From Oscillospiraceae bacterium (GTDB lineage: Bacteria; Bacillota; Clostridia; Oscillospirales; Ruminococcaceae): a stretch of 64,000 bases of DNA. This document shows, one piece after another, positions 8,850 to 16,622 of this stretch. Numbering within the stretch: position 1 is the first letter of the stretch; each line of letters opens with the position of its first letter. Location: positions 1 to 64,000 of the forward strand of contig JAAVIC010000027.1 in the NCBI GenBank assembly GCA_014799385.1, read 5' to 3'. The notes beneath the pieces are model-generated. The model saw nothing but the letters and a program-made list of their open reading frames with translations. It was not told the DNA's origin and searched no databases. The translations under genes and the position numbers were made by a program.

Positions 8850-9187
8850 ACAAACAACATCCTCACCGCCGCAATGGTTACAATGCCGCCGAAAAGCCGC
8901 TTTAACCATTGCGCTTTTATTTTTTTCAGAAATATCGCTCCCGTAACCGCGCCCGCGATTCCCCACGGAATGTAGCTCCACGCGCCGCCGAAGTCCAGAT
9001 TTCCGGAGAAACCGTAAAATACGGCGGTTACAAGGCTCAATATGAAAATCAGCGCAACGGAAGTCGCGTGCGCCTCATTCGTTTCCGCACCCTCTTTTTC
9101 CAGAATCGGCACGGCTGTCACTCCCCCGCCCGACCCGAAGAATCCGTTCAAAAATCCGCACAATCCGCCCTCGAAAAACTTACGCAA
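8846..9187 (-). CDS. Half-size TauE/SafE (TSUP) membrane protein A
   Basis: A 113-residue membrane protein equal to one TSUP half: GFLNGFFGSGGGVTAVP is the glycine-rich first helix, followed by EAHATSVALIF and two more helices. It is the first gene of the coupled pair and overlaps gene B by four bases. Both genes carry their own start of the repeated half, so this is a real split transporter rather than a frameshift. A TTGACA-type signal for the pair was not found; the upstream 173 bases are shared with the divergent ilvB promoter. Confidence 0.8.
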   Translation of the reverse strand: MRKFFEGGLCGFLNGFFGSGGGVTAVPILEKEGAETNEAHATSVALIFILSLVTAVFYGFSGNLDFGGAWSYIPWGIAGAVTGAIFLKKIKAQWLKRLFGGIVTIAAVRMLFV

Positions 9188-9295
9188 TGTAAATCACCTC
9201 AAGGTTAGGTTGCGCAAATTGCGTGATTTTATCGAGGTTGGAAAAAGATACAAATTTAATATAATAATATATCGAAATTTTTTTGTGTTATATCA

Positions 9296-9324
9296 TTGAC
9301 AATATATCCATTATGTGTTATAAT
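9296..9324 (+). promoter_or_regulatory. Consensus sigma-A promoter of ilvBN
   Basis: Perfect TTGACA, 17-base spacer and perfect TATAAT, followed by a short leader of about 30 bases and AAGGAG before ilvB. The leader is too short for a T-box or a classical attenuator. Confidence 0.85.
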
Positions 9325-9360
9325 AAATATGTATATAATTTTATATAAAGGAGACTTGTT

Positions 9361-11058
9361 ATGTTATTATCGGGTTCGGATATTATTGTCGAATGCCTTT
9401 TGGAACAGGGCGCGGATACCGTTTTCGGGTATCCGGGCGGCGCTGTTCTGAACATTTACGACAGCTTGTACAAATACAGCGACAAAATCCGTCACATCAT
9501 CACCTCGCACGAGCAAGGCGCGTGCCATGCGGCGGACGGATTCGCGCGCGCAACCGGCAAAACGGGCGTTGTTATCGCGACTTCGGGTCCCGGCGCGACC
9601 AACCTCACAACGGGAATTGCGACCGCATATATGGATTCCATTCCGCTGGTGGCGATTACGGGCAACGTTTCCTGTAATCTCCTCGGACTGGACAGCTTCC
9701 AGGAGGTCGACATCACGGGTGTTACAATGCCAATCACCAAGCACAATTTCATTGTTAAGGATATTCACGACCTCGCGGATACTCTGCGGCTTGCATTTAA
9801 AATCGCGGGCAGCGGACGTAAAGGTCCGGTTCTGGTAGATATTCCCAAGGACGTAACCGCAGCAAAGTGCGAGTTTCCAAAAAGCGAAATCCTCTGTATC
9901 AATGCGGAATGTACGTATATGGGCAGCGACTTGTCCAACAACATTAACAATGCTGTTGAACTGATACAAAGTTCCGAGAGACCGTATATCTACGCGGGTG
10001 GAGGGGTTATCTCGTCCAACGCGGAAGAGGAGCTTAAAACTCTCGCGGAACTGTGCGACGCGCCCGTGTCCTGTTCTCTGATGGGTCAAGGCGCTTATGA
10101 CCAAACAGACCGCCGATATATCGGTATGCTCGGTATGCACGGCACGGTGAAAGCAGTTGAGGCTCTAAATTCCTGCGACCTGATTATCGGAATAGGAACG
10201 CGATTCTCCGACCGCGTTATCGGCGACCCGTCCGTTTTCGGCAAAAACGCAAAAATAATCCACATTGACATTGATCCGGCAGAGTTCAACAAGAATGTTG
10301 AAACATATATAGCTGTTCCCGGAGATGTGAAAGAGGTGCTTAAATACCTCTGCGAAAAAATATCTCAAAAGAAGAACGCGTGGACGGACGAACTTATTGC
10401 CAAGGACTGCGGCGAACCTGTTCAGCACGGCACAAATGAGTTCCCCGTAACGCCTCAGGCGGTTATCGAGAAGCTGGACGAGTTGACTGGCGGCAATGCC
10501 GTAATCTCCACCGAGGTCGGACAGAATCAAATGTGGGCAGCGCAGTATTACCGCTTTAAGAACCCGCGCAGTTTCATCTCCTCGGGCGGCTTGGGAACAA
10601 TGGGCTTTGGTCTGGGCGCGGCAATCGGCGCAAAGATCGGCTGTCCCGACAAAACGGTGGTAAACATCGCGGGTGACGGCAGCTTTGCAATGAACCTCAA
10701 CGAACTGATTACGGCAAGCGCACACAATATCCCGATTATCGAGATAGTTATCAACAACAATGTTCTTGGAATGGTGCGTCAATGGCAGCGGCTGTTCTAT
10801 GACAAGCATTTTTCCCAGACTACTTTGGATAACCGCCACATAGACTATATTAAGCTGGGCGAGAGCTTTGGAATCAAAACGTTCGTCATCGAAAAGAACG
10901 AGGACATCGAATCGGTTTTGAAACAAGCATTGGAAATCTCGAAATCCGCGCCGTGTATGATTGAGGTGCGTATCGACCGCGACTTGAACGTTTTACCGAT
11001 GATTCCTGCGGGCACGCCCGTTGAGAATCCGATTACCGAAATTGACTTGGAGGCGTAA
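9361..11058 (+). CDS. ilvB: Acetolactate synthase large subunit
   Basis: A 565-residue thiamine-diphosphate enzyme making acetolactate from two pyruvates, the first common step of valine, leucine and isoleucine synthesis. The three domains are in order: N-terminal PYR domain with the catalytic Glu in SHEQGACHAADG, a central domain, and the C-terminal PP domain with the ThDP/Mg motif GDGSFAMN ... NN (about residues 438-465). It ends two bases before ilvN and clearly forms an operon with it. Length is normal for the biosynthetic enzyme. Confidence 0.96.
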   Translation: MLLSGSDIIVECLLEQGADTVFGYPGGAVLNIYDSLYKYSDKIRHIITSHEQGACHAADGFARATGKTGVVIATSGPGATNLTTGIATAYMDSIPLVAITGNVSCNLLGLDSFQEVDITGVTMPITKHNFIVKDIHDLADTLRLAFKIAGSGRKGPVLVDIPKDVTAAKCEFPKSEILCINAECTYMGSDLSNNINNAVELIQSSERPYIYAGGGVISSNAEEELKTLAELCDAPVSCSLMGQGAYDQTDRRYIGMLGMHGTVKAVEALNSCDLIIGIGTRFSDRVIGDPSVFGKNAKIIHIDIDPAEFNKNVETYIAVPGDVKEVLKYLCEKISQKKNAWTDELIAKDCGEPVQHGTNEFPVTPQAVIEKLDELTGGNAVISTEVGQNQMWAAQYYRFKNPRSFISSGGLGTMGFGLGAAIGAKIGCPDKTVVNIAGDGSFAMNLNELITASAHNIPIIEIVINNNVLGMVRQWQRLFYDKHFSQTTLDNRHIDYIKLGESFGIKTFVIEKNEDIESVLKQALEISKSAPCMIEVRIDRDLNVLPMIPAGTPVENPITEIDLEA

Positions 11059-11060
11059 AA

Positions 11061-11537
11061 ATGCAGGAACAAGAACACGTTTTATCCGTAAAGGTTGCAA
11101 ATAACAATGGCGTTTTACAGCGCGTTTCGGGGCTTTTCAGCCGCCGCTGCTTCAATATCAAGAGCCTGAATGCCGCCGAAACCGAAATGTCGAATGTTTC
11201 GCGGCTGACGATTGTCGTTGCGGGAGATTTGAAAGTCCTGACGCAAATCAAAAATCAGCTTATGAAACTGTATGACGTATACGAAGTAAGGATTCTTGAA
11301 GACGCTGTTACGCGTGAGCATATTCTTATCCGCGCGGGGAAATCTGCGGAGGATCGGCATAAAATCATTGAAATCGCGAACCTCTATCGAGCAAAGCCCG
11401 TTGACGTAGGCGCGGACTCAATTATGCTGGAACTTACGGGCGAACCGGCGAAAATCGACAGTTTCATCGACCTGTTGAAACCGTTCGGAATCATCAAGAT
11501 GGTGCGCTCGGGAATCACGGCACTGGAGCGCGATTAA
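11061..11537 (+). CDS. ilvN: Acetolactate synthase small (regulatory) subunit
   Basis: A 158-residue regulatory subunit that stimulates IlvB and gives feedback inhibition by branched-chain amino acids. An N-terminal ACT domain (VKVANNNGVLQRVSGLFSRR and the following IKSLNAAETE) covers about residues 8-80; the C-terminal half has the family stretch ELTGEPAKIDSFIDLLKPFGI. It follows ilvB with only two bases between stop and start. Confidence 0.95.
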   Translation: MQEQEHVLSVKVANNNGVLQRVSGLFSRRCFNIKSLNAAETEMSNVSRLTIVVAGDLKVLTQIKNQLMKLYDVYEVRILEDAVTREHILIRAGKSAEDRHKIIEIANLYRAKPVDVGADSIMLELTGEPAKIDSFIDLLKPFGIIKMVRSGITALERD

Positions 11538-11566
11538 TCGGCATTTTGCGCGAAGGAGGCGGAGTT

Positions 11567-12487
11567 ATGAACATACTTCACCTGAAATACGCGGTTGAGG
11601 TAGCGAAAACCCAATCCATAAGCAAGGCTGCGGAGAATCTGTATATGGGGCAGCCCAACCTTTCACGCGCCATCAAGGAGCTTGAGGAATCACTGGGAAT
11701 CACGATATTCCGCCGAACCTCAAAAGGCATCACCACCACTCCCGATGGCGAAGAGTTTCTGCGGCGCGCGCGGCGGATAGTTGAACAAATCGAAGAGGTC
11801 GAGGAAATCTACCGTAACGAGAAAATCAACAAGCAGGTCTTTTCGGTATGCGTGCCGCGCGCGGGGTATTTTTCACAGGCGGTGACAAGATTCTCTCGAA
11901 AGCTATCCCCTGATGAACCGGCGAATATTTCGTTTATGGAAACAAACATTCAGGAAGCGATTTCCGCAGTTTCGCGCGGAGATTGTTCTATTGGATTCGC
12001 GCGATACAGTACAGAGTTGGAAAAGCATTTCAAGGAACTGTTCGAGGAAAAGAAGCTGGTTTTTGAGATAGTGGCTGAATTTTCGCCGCTGTTAGCGACA
12101 AAGAAAGATAGCTCACCTGGGAAATCGGAAAAAATTTCCACCGAAATCTTGCGAAAATGCGTTGAAATCACGTTTGGAGATTTATTTGTTCCCTCCCCCG
12201 CCGACACGAAAAAATCCGATTCGGCGCAACTCTCAAACAAACGGATTTTTGTCTATGATCTAACCACGGGATTTTCGCTTTTGGAAAATGTTCCCAATTC
12301 ATATATGTATACCTCGCCGCTGCCGAAAAGCATTATCGAACACTATGGACTTACTTCCAGGAGAATCGATTTGCGCGGCTTTACTTGCAAGGATATACTG
12401 ATTTACCGACGAGACTATAAGCTCTCCGAATTGGACAAAAGATTCATTACGGAGGTATGCAATGCAAAGCGCGAATGCTTTCCATAA
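11567..12487 (+). CDS. LysR family transcriptional regulator
   Basis: A 306-residue regulator with the N-terminal winged HTH of LysR proteins: LKYAVEVAKTQSISKAAENLYMGQPNLSR then ELEESLGITIFRR. The C-terminal part is a weakly conserved co-inducer domain. The ATG at 11567 is chosen because AAGGAGG lies eight bases upstream. It is 29 bases downstream of ilvN and in the same direction, so it is probably cotranscribed and may regulate ilvBN or another target; unlike most LysR genes it is not divergent from its neighbour. Confidence 0.88.
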   Translation: MNILHLKYAVEVAKTQSISKAAENLYMGQPNLSRAIKELEESLGITIFRRTSKGITTTPDGEEFLRRARRIVEQIEEVEEIYRNEKINKQVFSVCVPRAGYFSQAVTRFSRKLSPDEPANISFMETNIQEAISAVSRGDCSIGFARYSTELEKHFKELFEEKKLVFEIVAEFSPLLATKKDSSPGKSEKISTEILRKCVEITFGDLFVPSPADTKKSDSAQLSNKRIFVYDLTTGFSLLENVPNSYMYTSPLPKSIIEHYGLTSRRIDLRGFTCKDILIYRRDYKLSELDKRFITEVCNAKRECFP

Positions 12488-12507
12488 TTTGTAAATTTTG
12501 ACGCAAT

Positions 12508-12559
12508 CGATATGTGAAATAATGATATGAGATATGCTTTATTTACATTTCACATATCG
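12508..12559. repeat. 13-bp perfect inverted repeat upstream of the adhE operon
   Basis: CGATATGTGAAAT at 12508-12520 is repeated in perfect inverted form as ATTTCACATATCG at 12547-12559, with 26 bases between. No T-tract follows, so it is a poor terminator for the lysR gene. Its right arm contains the candidate -35 of the adhE promoter, so it may be a pair of regulator half-sites instead. Confidence 0.7.
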
Positions 12560-12577
12560 TATATATTGTGTTAAAAT
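12549..12577 (+). promoter_or_regulatory. Candidate promoter of the adhE-hydrogenase operon
   Basis: TTCACA and TAAAAT with a 17-base spacer, each one base off consensus. The -10 is covered by the Rex-like operator, which would allow repression when NAD is oxidised. Confidence 0.55.
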
Positions 12578-12585
12578 ATTAACAA
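12568..12585. promoter_or_regulatory. Rex-like operator
   Basis: GTGTTAA-AATA-TTAACAA matches the clostridial Rex consensus TTGTTAA-N4-TTAACAA at 13 of 14 fixed positions. Rex represses fermentation genes such as adhE at low NADH/NAD, which fits the genes downstream. The site overlaps the candidate -10 and the predicted transcription start. Confidence 0.7.
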
Positions 12586-12595
12586 GGACGGAAAT

Positions 12596-12724
12596 ATGGG
12601 TTTTTTGTCGAAAAAAACGGCATTTTCCGAACACATAATTAAAAAGGCTCACATGGAAATTTGTGACAATCAGCTTGACATATCAGACGTATATCCGCGA
12701 CACCCGATAATAAGCGGGCTGTAA
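12596..12724 (+). CDS. Possible 42-aa leader peptide ahead of adhE
   Basis: A 42-codon open frame starts with ATG seven bases after AAGGA and ends 87 bases before adhE. The peptide begins MGFLSKKTAFSEHIIKKAH. No family is recognised. It begins directly after the Rex-like operator, so it would be the first translated item on the operon mRNA. It fills much of an otherwise gene-free 324-base stretch (12488-12811), but such a short frame could also be chance. Confidence 0.3.
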   Translation: MGFLSKKTAFSEHIIKKAHMEICDNQLDISDVYPRHPIISGL

Positions 12725-12760
12725 CGGCTATAACGGCTATTTTAGAGTTATTGCGCCTAT

Positions 12761-12787
12761 TTGAATGTGCGCCGTGTAAGCTATAAT
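12761..12787 (+). promoter_or_regulatory. Weak second promoter candidate before adhE
   Basis: A perfect TATAAT at 12782-12787 preceded by TTGAAT with a short 15-base spacer, 25 bases before the adhE start. The spacing is suboptimal. Confidence 0.35.
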
Positions 12788-12811
12788 TATATATTTAAGG
12801 AGAAGATGACT

Positions 12812-15448
12812 ATGAATTACGAAATCGTTGACAGCGCCGAGAGCTTTGAAGCTGCGCTTGCCAGAGTCAGAGAAGCGCAGAAAAAATTCGGCGAGTTCAC
12901 TCAAGAACAGGTCGATAAGATTTTCCTCGCTGCCGCTTCAGCAGCTAACAAGCAGAGAATCCCTCTTGCGAAGATGGCTGTCGAAGAAACAGGCATGGGT
13001 ATTGTTGAGGACAAGGTTATCAAAAACAACTATGCCTCGGAGCATATCTACAACGCTTATAAGGACGTAAAGACCTGCGGCGTTATCGAAACCGATGAAT
13101 CTTTCGGAATCACCAAGATTGCGGAGCCTATCGGCGTTATCGGCGCGGTTATTCCGACCACAAACCCCACATCTACCGCTATTTTCAAGACCCTTATCAG
13201 CTTGAAAACCAGAAACGGTATTATCATCAGCCCGCACCCCCGTGCAAAGAACTGCACTATCGAGGCGGCTAAGATCGTTTATGAGGCAGCTGTAAAGGCG
13301 GGCGCTCCCGAGGGCATTATCGCGTGGATTGACGTACCTTCGTTGGATCTTACCAACCAGTTGATGAGAGATGTAGACCTCATTCTCGCAACGGGCGGTC
13401 CCGGAATGGTTAAGGCTGCATACTCTTCTGGTACTCCGGCGCTCGGCGTAGGCGCGGGCAACGCTTCCGCGATTATCGACCCCTCCGCTGACATTATAAA
13501 TGCTGTTAACTCGATTCTTCACTCCAAGACGTTCGATAACGGTATGATCTGCGCAACCGAGCAGACCGTTATCGCGGATAAGACCATCTACAACGAGGTC
13601 AAGAATGAGTTCATCAAGAGAGGCGCGTACTTCCTGAACGAAAAGGAAGCGCAGATGATCAGAAATACAATGCTTATCAACGGCGCGCTTAACGCGAAAA
13701 TCGTTGGTCAGCGTCCCGTAACCATCGCTAAGATGGCTGGATTTGAGATTCCCGATGACGTTAAGGTTCTCATCGGTGAGGCGACAAGCACCGATCCCGA
13801 TGAGGCATTCGGTCACGAGAAGCTCACCACTATTCTCGGTATGTATAAGTCCGAGGATTTCAACAACGCTCTGGATATCGCGGACACTCTGCTTCGCAAT
13901 AACGGCGGTCTGGGTCACACTGCGGTTCTGTGGATCAATCCCGGCGAGAGAGAGAAGCTCCTCAAGTTCGCACACAGAATGAAGACCTGCCGTCTTATCG
14001 TCAATACTCCGTCGTCTTTGGGCGGTATCGGCGACCTTTACAACTTCAAGTTTGCTCCTTCGCTTACTCTGGGCTGCGGCTCGTGGGGCGGCAACTCCGT
14101 ATCCGAAAACGTTGGAGTTAAGCACCTTATCAATATCAAGACCGTTGCCGAGAGGAGAGAGAATATGTTGTGGTTCCGCGCACCCGAAAAGGTTTACATC
14201 AAGAAAGGCTGTCTGCCTGTTGCTCTTAAGGAGCTTAAGGACGTTCTGGGCAAGAAGAGAGCGTTTATCGTTACCGACTCGTTTATGTTCAAGAGCGGGT
14301 TTACAAAGCACATCACCGACAGACTTGAGGAAATGGGCATTACTTACACCATCTTCTCCGATGTTGAGCCTGATCCTTCGCTGAAGTCCGCACAGATGGG
14401 TGCAGAGGCTATGCGCAAGTTTGAGCCTGACTGCATTATCGCAATGGGCGGCGGTTCGGCTATGGATGCCGGCAAGATCATGTGGGTTCTGTATGAGCAC
14501 CCCGATGCAGACTTCCAGGATATGGCAATGCGCTTTATCGATATCCGCAAGAGAGTTTATACCTTCCCGCATATGGGCGACAAGGCATACTTCATCGCGG
14601 TTCCGACCTCTGCGGGTACAGGTTCCGAGGTTACTCCGTTCGCGGTAATCACCGACCAGGATACCGGTGTTAAGTATCCGTTGGCTGACTATGAGCTGAT
14701 GCCGAAGATGGCTATCGTAGATCCCGATTTGATGGAAACCGGTCCTAAGGGACTGACCTCCGCTTCCGGTATTGACGCGGTTACTCACAACCTCGAAGCT
14801 ATCGCTTCCGTTATGGCAACCGACTATACGGACGGTTTGGCTAAGCAGTCTCTGAAGATGATCTTCAACTATCTGCCCAGAGCTTACGATGCCGCTCCCT
14901 CCAAGGATACCCCCAACCCCGCTCCCGACCACGAGGCTCGCGAGAAGATGGCAAACGCAGCTACAATGGCTGGTATGGCTTTCGCAAACGCATTCCTCGG
15001 TATTTGCCACTCTATGGCACACAAGCTCGGTGCGTTCCACCACATTCCTCACGGTGTTGCCAACGCTCTGCTGATTGACGAGGTTATCCGCTTTAACTCC
15101 GCTGAGAAGCCCACAAAGATGGGTACTTTCTCGCAGTACACTCACCCGCACACTCTGCGTCGTTACGCTGAGGTTGCCGAAGAGCTTGGCTGCAAGGGCA
15201 AGACCGATGAAGAGAAGGTTGAGGCTATGATCGCTAAGATCGATGAGCTTAAGGATTACATCGGCATTAAGAAGACTATTCGCGACTATGTTCCCGATGA
15301 GAAGGACTTCCTTGACAGACTCGATGCAATGGTTGAGCAGGCATTCGATGACCAGTGCACCGGCGCTAACCCGCGCTATCCGCTGATGAGCGAAATCAAG
15401 CAGATATACCTGAACACATACTACGGCAAGACCACAAAGCTTTGCTGA
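12812..15448 (+). CDS. adhE: Bifunctional aldehyde/alcohol dehydrogenase AdhE
   Basis: An 878-residue enzyme converting acetyl-CoA to acetaldehyde and then ethanol, oxidising two NADH. The N-terminal CoA-acylating aldehyde dehydrogenase (about residues 1-440) has the catalytic Cys at 247 in FDNGMICATEQ and the IPTTNPTSTAIFK cofactor region. The C-terminal iron-dependent alcohol dehydrogenase has GGGSAMDAGK, PTSAGTGSEVTPFAV and the iron ligands in SGIDAVTHNLEA and CHSMAHKLGAFHHIPHG. AAGGAGA lies nine bases before the ATG at 12812; an ATG six bases earlier is too close to it. It is the first large gene of the Rex-controlled operon. Its codon use is notably more regular than its neighbours, as expected for a highly expressed gene. 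Confidence 0.97.
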   Translation: MNYEIVDSAESFEAALARVREAQKKFGEFTQEQVDKIFLAAASAANKQRIPLAKMAVEETGMGIVEDKVIKNNYASEHIYNAYKDVKTCGVIETDESFGITKIAEPIGVIGAVIPTTNPTSTAIFKTLISLKTRNGIIISPHPRAKNCTIEAAKIVYEAAVKAGAPEGIIAWIDVPSLDLTNQLMRDVDLILATGGPGMVKAAYSSGTPALGVGAGNASAIIDPSADIINAVNSILHSKTFDNGMICATEQTVIADKTIYNEVKNEFIKRGAYFLNEKEAQMIRNTMLINGALNAKIVGQRPVTIAKMAGFEIPDDVKVLIGEATSTDPDEAFGHEKLTTILGMYKSEDFNNALDIADTLLRNNGGLGHTAVLWINPGEREKLLKFAHRMKTCRLIVNTPSSLGGIGDLYNFKFAPSLTLGCGSWGGNSVSENVGVKHLINIKTVAERRENMLWFRAPEKVYIKKGCLPVALKELKDVLGKKRAFIVTDSFMFKSGFTKHITDRLEEMGITYTIFSDVEPDPSLKSAQMGAEAMRKFEPDCIIAMGGGSAMDAGKIMWVLYEHPDADFQDMAMRFIDIRKRVYTFPHMGDKAYFIAVPTSAGTGSEVTPFAVITDQDTGVKYPLADYELMPKMAIVDPDLMETGPKGLTSASGIDAVTHNLEAIASVMATDYTDGLAKQSLKMIFNYLPRAYDAAPSKDTPNPAPDHEAREKMANAATMAGMAFANAFLGICHSMAHKLGAFHHIPHGVANALLIDEVIRFNSAEKPTKMGTFSQYTHPHTLRRYAEVAEELGCKGKTDEEKVEAMIAKIDELKDYIGIKKTIRDYVPDEKDFLDRLDAMVEQAFDDQCTGANPRYPLMSEIKQIYLNTYYGKTTKLC

Positions 15449-15460
15449 TAAAACCGGCAG

Positions 15461-15490
15461 TTCGCGTGCCGCAATTTTGCGGTACGTGAA
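15461..15490 (+). other. Intercistronic hairpin between adhE and the kinase gene
   Basis: TTCGCGTGCCGCA pairs with TGCGGTACGTGAA (13 bp including two G-U pairs) around a four-base loop. No T-run follows directly, so it may be an RNA-processing or stability element that sets different levels of adhE and downstream mRNA. Confidence 0.5.
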
Positions 15491-15531
15491 TATGCCTAAA
15501 TTCAAAAATAATTTTTAGGAGGAAAAGCTAT

Positions 15532-16278
15532 ATGTCTGATAGAATTATTGCCGTTCGTACCCGTAAGACGGTTTACCATGAAGGCGATACCGCTGTAAAG
15601 GTATTTGACGAGGATTACGCAAAATATGACATTCTGAACGAGGCTCTTAACCAAGCTCGTGTTGAAAATATAGGAATAAACGTACCCAAGGTTCTCGAAG
15701 TTAAGATGATTGACGGTAAGTGGGCTATCGTTTCCGAATTTGTTCAGGGAAAGACACTCGCGCAGCTTATGAAGGACAATCCTCAGAAGAAGGATGAGTA
15801 CTTAAATATGTTCGTTGACCTGCAAATGCAGGTTCACGCGGCAAAGTGCCCGATGCTCAACAAGCTGAAGGACAAGATGAGCCGCAAAATCAGCGAGGCT
15901 GATTTGGACGCTACCACCCGTTACGAGCTGCACACCCGCCTGGAGTCTATGCCTAAGCACGTTAAGGTTTGCCATGGCGACTTCAACCCCTCCAACATTA
16001 TTGTTAAAGATGATGGAACACCGTACATTCTTGACTGGAGTCACGCTACACAGGGTAACGCTTCCGCAGATGTTGCGAGAACCTATTTGCTGTTCTGGCT
16101 GAACGGCGAGATTGATATGGCTGAGAAGTATCTCGACCTGTTCTGCAAGAAGAGTGACACCGCAAAGCAGTATATCCAGAAGTGGCTGCCTATCGTTGCG
16201 GCTTCGCAGTCCGTAAAGGGCAAGCCCGAGGAGCGCGAGTTCCTGATCAACTGGGTAAACGTTGTTGAATACGATTAA
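15532..16278 (+). CDS. APH/choline-kinase-fold phosphotransferase
   Basis: A 248-residue small kinase of the aminoglycoside phosphotransferase fold. The catalytic loop is HGDFNPSN (about residues 147-154) and the metal-binding motif is ILDWSHA (about 163-169), both standard for APH-type kinases; the N-terminal lobe is short. AGGAGG is well placed before the ATG. It sits between adhE and hydrogenase genes, 15 bases before the ferredoxin gene, so it is part of the fermentation operon. The substrate is unknown: it could be a small molecule, or, given the phosphatase gene in the same operon, a protein. An antibiotic-resistance role is unlikely from context. Confidence 0.8.
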   Translation: MSDRIIAVRTRKTVYHEGDTAVKVFDEDYAKYDILNEALNQARVENIGINVPKVLEVKMIDGKWAIVSEFVQGKTLAQLMKDNPQKKDEYLNMFVDLQMQVHAAKCPMLNKLKDKMSRKISEADLDATTRYELHTRLESMPKHVKVCHGDFNPSNIIVKDDGTPYILDWSHATQGNASADVARTYLLFWLNGEIDMAEKYLDLFCKKSDTAKQYIQKWLPIVAASQSVKGKPEEREFLINWVNVVEYD

Positions 16279-16293
16279 TAGGAGGAATCTCAA

Positions 16294-16533
16294 ATGAAGG
16301 TTACTGTTTGTATTGGAAGCTCTTGCCATCTTAAGGGTTCGCGCCGTGTTGTTGAAGGTATTCAATACCTTATCGCGGAAAACAACCTTAAGGACAAGGT
16401 GGAGCTTGGCGGTACTTTTTGTATGAATAACTGCCAGAACGGCGTATGCGTTACCGTTGATGACAAGAGTTTCTCGGTTTCGCCCGATACAGTCGAGGAT
16501 TTCTTCAAGACGAATATCCTTGCCAACGTGTAA
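16294..16533 (+). CDS. Thioredoxin-like [2Fe-2S] ferredoxin
   Basis: A 79-residue electron carrier like the C-terminal domain of NuoE/HydC proteins. It has CIGSSCHLKG (C6 and C11) and TFCMNNCQNGVC (C43, C47), giving the C-x4-C ... C-x3-C ligand set of thioredoxin-fold 2Fe-2S proteins. It follows the kinase gene by 15 bases with GGAGG upstream. It most likely passes electrons to or from the hydrogenases encoded next. Confidence 0.9.
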   Translation: MKVTVCIGSSCHLKGSRRVVEGIQYLIAENNLKDKVELGGTFCMNNCQNGVCVTVDDKSFSVSPDTVEDFFKTNILANV

Positions 16534-16551
16534 TTTGACGAATATCTCCAC

Positions 16552-16581
16552 TTCCCGCTGCAATATATTTTGTGGCGGGAA
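16552..16581 (+). other. Intercistronic hairpin before the sensory hydrogenase gene
   Basis: TTCCCGC pairs with GCGGGAA around a 16-base loop in the 89-base gap between the ferredoxin and hydrogenase genes. No T-run follows; it may be an mRNA stability element. Confidence 0.35.
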
Positions 16582-16622
16582 ATTGTCGGTTGTTATGCAT
16601 TAATCAATAAGGAGTAATTTTT

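Noticed and set aside
8463-9187. TauE/SafE gene broken by a frameshift
   Set aside because: The second part has its own ATG overlapping the TGA and begins exactly at the start of the second homologous half, so two genes are more likely.
9302-9360. T-box or attenuator before ilvB
   Set aside because: The predicted leader is only about 30 bases and no specifier or terminator hairpin is seen.
12938-15505. Very long open frame (about 850 codons) antisense to adhE
   Set aside because: It mirrors adhE codon bias; the protein has no recognisable domain, and adhE on the other strand has all catalytic motifs, a ribosome site and operon context.
15532-16278. Aminoglycoside resistance gene
   Set aside because: Only the general APH-fold motifs are present and the gene sits inside a fermentation operon, so a resistance call is not supported.
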